Source: Cheilinus undulatus
Lineage: Eukaryota > Chordata > Actinopteri > Labriformes > Labridae
Length of the DNA: 64,000 nt
NCBI RefSeq assembly: GCF_018320785.1
Contig: NC_054886.1
Coordinates: 28,035,732 to 28,099,731 of the forward strand
Direction of reading: 5' to 3'
Below are positions 59,732-64,000 of this stretch, piece after piece (positions within the stretch are counted from its first letter, which is position 1; the number at the start of each line of letters is the position of its first letter). Made by a program: the position numbers and the translations under genes. The notes under the pieces were generated by a model that was given only the letters and a program-made list of their open reading frames with translations, had not been told where the DNA came from and searched no databases.

Positions 59732-61947
59732 TTTATTTCTACACATTGTTGTTTTTGCATCATTACAAACCAAACACTCCTTTACTAACAAACACGCAAA
59801 AAAATGTTAAGGCATCCAAGAAAGATGTGCGTTCTGTTTCAGACCGTATGTCTGTTCTGACTTTGACAATATTTTTGAAGTTAAAATAAATAGTGATAGC
59901 TTCTTTAATAGTCGTTATTTTGTACATCATACAGCAGGCAGGATTAGAGGTAAAGTGGGTTTTAAAGGCTGAGCTGCAATACAAATGTGTGCTAATAAAT
60001 TAGGTTGAATTAAAGTCATTATTCTGAAGTTTAAGCTTCAGTTACAGACATGCAAACAAACAAAAACATGGTTCAAGAACTGAATGTTACAATCTCTAAA
60101 AATGACAGCATTTATCATAAGCCATGAAAACTGAGAGGTTTCTAGATGAAAATGGTACAATTCCATCACATTAATTTTCCAGGGATTTAATCAATACATT
60201 CAAATCTTTCCCAGAAAAAAACTTAAATCACTGCAGTAAAAGTAGAGACAAGTATTTTTAATGTTAAGGCTTTTATAGGGGTTTCTTTGACTTGCTGCAA
60301 AAATCCCATAAAAACACCAAAATGGACAAAAACATTGAAAGCCAACATTACTGTTAGCTGTTATATCAGTATTGTTATTCAAATCTAGTTTTTATTAGAG
60401 CTTAAATGAAAGTGAGAGCTCTGCATCAGGTTTAACAACACCAGATTTTAAATAAATGTTTCAATGCCATGGCAATAAAAAAATGTTTAAAGAGGACAAT
60501 ATTGGTAGGTTTCTTCTAAATGACTAAAAAACAGGCAAATGCCTTTACATCGTCTACATTTCACAAATATTTGTACAAATTTGTGATATTTGGAGTCCCT
60601 TTCACTCACAGCAGCTTCAGGTTGAAGAATGACTCAAATCTTAACTAAATTAAATTTTGGTATTTTTTGATTAAAAAAATGTTCTTTAAACAGATATTGG
60701 CCCATTTTTAATGTTGACAACCACAGCTACTCCACCTACCGTGTTCTGGGTAATTTCAGAACCATTTTAAAGTAGATTAAACATTTTATAGGAAGCCTTT
60801 AAAGGGAAAACATTATCAAGGATCTGAGTGGCAAACAGGATTTTGGCCTTTTTTCATGATTAATTTGGACGGATGAACAAAAGCTGCTTTGACAAATTCC
60901 CTGGTGTTTCAGTCACGTGACCGTTGAGAGGCCTGGAGGGCAAAAAGAGCTTAGAGCAGTGGCATAATGGTGCTGCAGTAGTTTTATTTTCCATTCCTTT
61001 TAAAAGGCCAGTCGTCAGTGCTGCGTAAATGTGTTTGAATATGTAGCGTGATGTTTTGCCAAAGCTTCACACTAAACTGTGCACCAAAACAGCTTTAATG
61101 CTCCTCTTATTGTGCTCCCAATGCACATACCCACTGCTGCGCAGAGATGCTGAACCATTACGCAGTCATTTGGGGAAAAAACAGTCATAACTGGAGTAAA
61201 GATTAGCCTACTGTCTGTGAGAGCTGATGGAAGAGTGCTGTTTCTCTGACACACAAACTAAATCACTAAAATCTGAAAAATCAGAGCAAGAACTTCACGA
61301 CCATGATGTTTACATTTTGCATTGTGAAGAATCCGTCCCCTAAAGCTGCCACCAGGATGAAAGTCTACAAAATTAGCAACAGTTTTATGTATTTTGATGT
61401 CCTTGGGTCAATAATGCTGCTGTTTGGAAAGTGAAGAGTAAGAAACGTTTTATCATTCATTAACAATCGTATCAGGATCACTGTCAGGTGTCATTCAGGG
61501 TTTCTGGTGCTATAACACTGGATAAAAGCAGTCTTATTTTTGATGAGGTTGACAGTTTTTTTTTTTTTAAGATTAGAAGTCTGTTTGGAGCTACTTTCTG
61601 TTGTTAAATAATGAGACAGCTTTTAACTCCTCTCTGGGTTTTCTTTCTCTGATTGTTTTGTAGAAGAATCTGAGTGCACAAATGAAAGAAGGTTTCCATG
61701 CAGACCAAGCTGCCAAAACAGAGAGCCATATGTAACGATGTGTTTCAATCTAAAAAAAACCCTGAAAATTATTTTGATCACCATGTCTGAGTTTGTTTCA
61801 GTTTGTTCTGATTTACAGTGTAAAAAGTGTAACATGGTTGGACTGCATCGTTTATATTCCTCTTCTTGTTATCTAAATGTAACAAACATGATCAATCTCA
61901 GCATTAATTTCCCTTTTCTATCGAGCGTTTTCTCTTTTTCTCCTTTC
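59732..61947 (-). other. Probable 3' untranslated region of phka
   Basis: This AT-rich stretch after the phka stop codon has no recognisable repeat, unlike its surroundings. An AATAAA on the minus strand at 59732-59737 could end it. The extent is inferred. Confidence 0.35.
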
Positions 61948-62121
61948 TCACTGCACCGCACACGAACCGCCAGGCAGGAAGTCCTGCACGTACACTGCCA
62001 CTGCCTTGGTGAGGTAAGTCATGCTCCCAAAGCGTCCACTAGGGGCGCTGTCATACAGCAGCTTGCAAACTCCGGTGGACGGATCCCGATCAAGGATGTG
62101 CTCTTCAGCTCCCAGATCCCT
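61948..62121 (-). CDS. phka last exon
   Basis: It encodes 57 residues from [17 protein letters not shown] to CAVQ and TGA (61948-61950). The acceptor is CCTCTTCCAG. Confidence 0.93.
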   Translation of the reverse strand, partial: RDLGAEEHILDRDPSTGVCKLLYDSAPSGRFGSMTYLTKAVAVYVQDFLPGGSCAVQ

Positions 62122-63887
62122 CTGGAAGAGGAGGGAAGGAAAGAGAATCCTGCTTTTACTTGACAACAGATGAAGAGAGGTCAAATCATCATCTTTTTCT
62201 TCACTTTTTCCTCTACATCTCTCTCTTCTTTCATCTCCTTCTTCTTTCTGCATCTTCCTCTTCTCTCTTCCTGCTTCTCCCTCTTAGTCTGTATCTCTCT
62301 TGTCTTTCTTTCTGCTCCTCCCTCTGATTTTTGGATCTCTGTCATCTCTCTTTGCACCTTTTTTCCTGCATCTTTAACTCCTTTTTCTGCATCTCCTTCT
62401 TTCTGCATATTCCTCTTCTCTCTCCCTGCTTCTTCCTCTTATTCCTGCATCTCCCTCTTATTTCTACATCTTCCTCTTCTCTCATTCCTCATCTCCCTCT
62501 TCCCTCTACATATTCCTGTTCTCTCTTTCTTCCTCTTACTATGTAGTTCCCTCTTTCTTCTGCATTTTCGTCTTCTCTCTTCCTGCATCTCTTTCTTTTC
62601 TGCATCCTCATCTTATTTTTGCACTTCTGTCCTCTCTTATTCTGCATCTCCCTCTTCTCACTTTTTGTATTTCCTTCTAACTTCTGCATCTTCTTCTTCT
62701 CTCACTGCATCTCCATTCTCTCTTATCCCACTTCTTCCCCTTATTTCTTTCTGGTCTTCTCTTCATCTGCATCTCCCTCTAAAATGATTCTGGTTTGGTC
62801 CGGGTTTCTGCTCAGTAGAGGGAGGTTTTCCATTGCCACTTAAACTCTGCTAAATGTTATTTTGCTCATGTGCTCATGGTGGATTAATCCTCAAAAATAA
62901 TGTAGCCAAGAGTAGAGTCCAGACCCACCCTCTTTGTAAAATGTCCTGAGGTAACACTGGCTGTGAGTTGGTGCACTAAAAATAAAGGTGGACTGATTGA
63001 TAATAAATTTGGATTTGAAAGGACGGGGTCTTATAAACACACCTGGTCTTTGTAGAACATGTCGTTGGCGAGGTGGACGATCTTCTCCACGTGGATGATG
63101 GAGCCGATGCTTGGTATTTCCACGTCAGCAAGCATGGTGAGGACCAGGATGGCCTCCACCAGCAGCTGTCGGTACTCTGGCTGAGGGACGCGGTTCAGAA
63201 CTGTCTCCACATGGACGGAGAATTTGATCTCACCTGGCGTCATCTGGAGGAAAAGCAGATAGCATTGAAGGCCAGTCTGGTATCGTTGATTTGACAAATC
63301 TCAAATGCCTGTCTACATATTTAACTTTTATGTGCATCTAAAATGGGGAATGCATAAACAATGACTTAAAATTCCACAAAGGTTGAACAAAAAAAAAAAT
63401 TACAGATTTGTTTTTGAATCTCATTCCTACGTCCTTACTGGGTAATAAAGTTAACAAGACCTGAGATGGAAGGGGCAAAAAAGACCAGAAAGTCATCATT
63501 TTATTTCCTCTTTGTAGATAAGAATTAAAGATGTCTTACCTCTCTGGTGGTTGAAGAGGGAAGAACGAAACCTTCTATGGACAGACCATGGCACTGAAAT
63601 ACAGAATTTTATTGTTACTGTCTGTGAAAAATGAGTCATAAATAATAATGTTTCGGTCTAATTAATCCAAAAACCTAATTTCCAAGTTAGCCAAACATGT
63701 AAATACAGTCAGTTTTCAGACCAACCTTCTGCAGGATCTTCCAAACTTTCTGGTAGAAACCCACAGGGACTCGGTTCAGGGCTCCATCGAGACGCCTCCT
63801 GCGCAGCCATTGGCCGTGCCGGGTATCCTTGGCAACTGGGATGCAGTCCGGAACGTCCAAAGATTCTATGGAGGGCAGCCTGTACCT
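61948..63887 (-). CDS. Phosphorylase b kinase regulatory subunit alpha, C-terminal four exons
   Basis: The alpha subunit is the large regulatory subunit of the hexadecameric kinase that activates glycogen phosphorylase. Exons 63887-63726, 63593-63540, 63243-63043 and 62121-61948, all GT-AG and all phase 0, encode the last 196 residues of a protein usually about 1,230 long. Diagnostic stretches are [69 protein letters not shown] and [17 protein letters not shown]. It ends CAVQ, a CaaX-type tail matching the CAMQ farnesylation site known for mammalian alpha subunits. The N-terminal glucoamylase-like part lies beyond the right edge. phka1 and phka2 could not be separated. Confidence 0.95.
62122..63042 (-). 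other. phka last intron, mostly a pyrimidine/purine tract
   Basis: The GT donor is at 63041-63042 and the AG acceptor at 62122-62123. Most of it is the tract at 62170-62790. Confidence 0.85.
62170..62790. repeat. Polypyrimidine (plus) / polypurine (minus) tract of about 620 bp
   Basis: The plus strand is almost all C and T with short TGCATCT breaks at intervals of about 15-40 bases, built from CTCTTCTTTCT and CTGCATCTCCCTCTT units. On the coding strand of phka it is GA-rich. The long Ser/Leu/Phe-rich open frames here are repeat artefacts. The asymmetry allows triplex (H-DNA) formation in principle. Confidence 0.88.
63043..63243 (-). CDS. phka exon, third from the window edge
   Basis: It encodes 67 residues, [13 protein letters not shown] to ANDMFYKDQ, ending at a CAG/GTGTGT donor. 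The acceptor TTTTCCTCCAG is followed directly by ATG, which is an internal Met codon, not a start. Confidence 0.93.
63540..63593 (-). CDS. phka 54-base exon
   Basis: It encodes [18 protein letters not shown]. The donor is GAG/GTAAGA and the acceptor TTTCAG. It is too short to appear as an open frame of its own and was found by splice sites and family similarity. Confidence 0.92.
63726..63887 (-). CDS. phka exon nearest the right edge
   Basis: It encodes 54 residues from [14 protein letters not shown] to [11 protein letters not shown], between a TGTGTAG acceptor and a GTTGGT donor. The longest open frame here is in a different, non-coding frame. The 113 bases to the window end are intronic. 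Confidence 0.9.
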
Positions 63888-64000
63888 CTACACAGCCAGA
63901 GAAGAACAAGTGTAGAGATTTAAATCTTTGGTTTTTGAGGTGAAATCAGCTTCAAGAATAATAATAATTAGAATAAATGTATCCATTATAAACCTTGTTT

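Noticed and set aside
62170-62787. Open frame of 205 codons rich in Ser, Leu and Phe
   Set aside because: It is the translation of a C/T-only tract inside a phka intron on the other strand.
63709-63909. Minus-strand open frame of 66 codons at the right edge
   Set aside because: It is out of frame with the phka peptide encoded by the same bases at 63726-63887.

Overview
The window looks like a gene-poor stretch of a ray-finned fish genome, probably a spiny-rayed teleost. The intron-exon genes, the AT-rich intergenic DNA, and the many hAT, Tc1/IS630, Harbinger-like, LINE and tRNA-SINE relics all point that way. Four protein-coding loci can be supported. In order: the first coding exon of a shroom-family PDZ gene (minus strand, 20312-20434); a complete two-exon gene for an oocyte TGF-beta ligand of the GDF9/BMP15 subfamily, called gdf9 here (plus, 28556-32941); leap2, the liver-expressed antimicrobial peptide / ghrelin-receptor ligand (plus, three exons, about 48036-49967); and the last four coding exons of a phosphorylase kinase alpha subunit (minus, 61948-63887).

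Gene order is informative. In human 5q31 the order is SHROOM1, GDF9, (UQCRQ), LEAP2, and here it is shroom, GDF9-type ligand, leap2, which favours gdf9. In human Xp11 SHROOM4 and BMP15 lie head to head, and the mature domain has several BMP15-like residues, so bmp15 remains a real alternative. The shroom promoter is CpG-rich, with YY1-like and ETS-like sites. leap2 has a TATA box. The phka exons have clean splice sites and a C-terminal CaaX-type tail.

The rest is mostly repeat DNA. Positions 880-2165 hold a Tc1/IS630 relic with a hAT MITE nested in it. Positions 5839-7780 and 9285-9960 hold minisatellites built on the same short motif; the first begins at a MITE end and the second lies inside a complete hAT element. 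Positions 15740-19350 hold a degenerate tandem array of about 144-bp units, interrupted by three MITEs with intact target duplications. Positions 24700-27300 hold two opposed copies of a hAT family with minisatellite interiors. Positions 51560-52690 hold another degenerate array of about 145-bp units downstream of leap2. Positions 55665-56480 are a further hAT-type minisatellite, 57098-58669 is an IS630 relic with two nested insertions, and 62170-62790 is a long polypyrimidine tract in the last phka intron. The 14 kb between gdf9 and leap2 contain no gene I can recognise.

The observations most worth checking are the reading-frame conflict in leap2 exon 1 and the recurrent growth of minisatellites inside hAT-type elements. 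No new multi-gene system was found.
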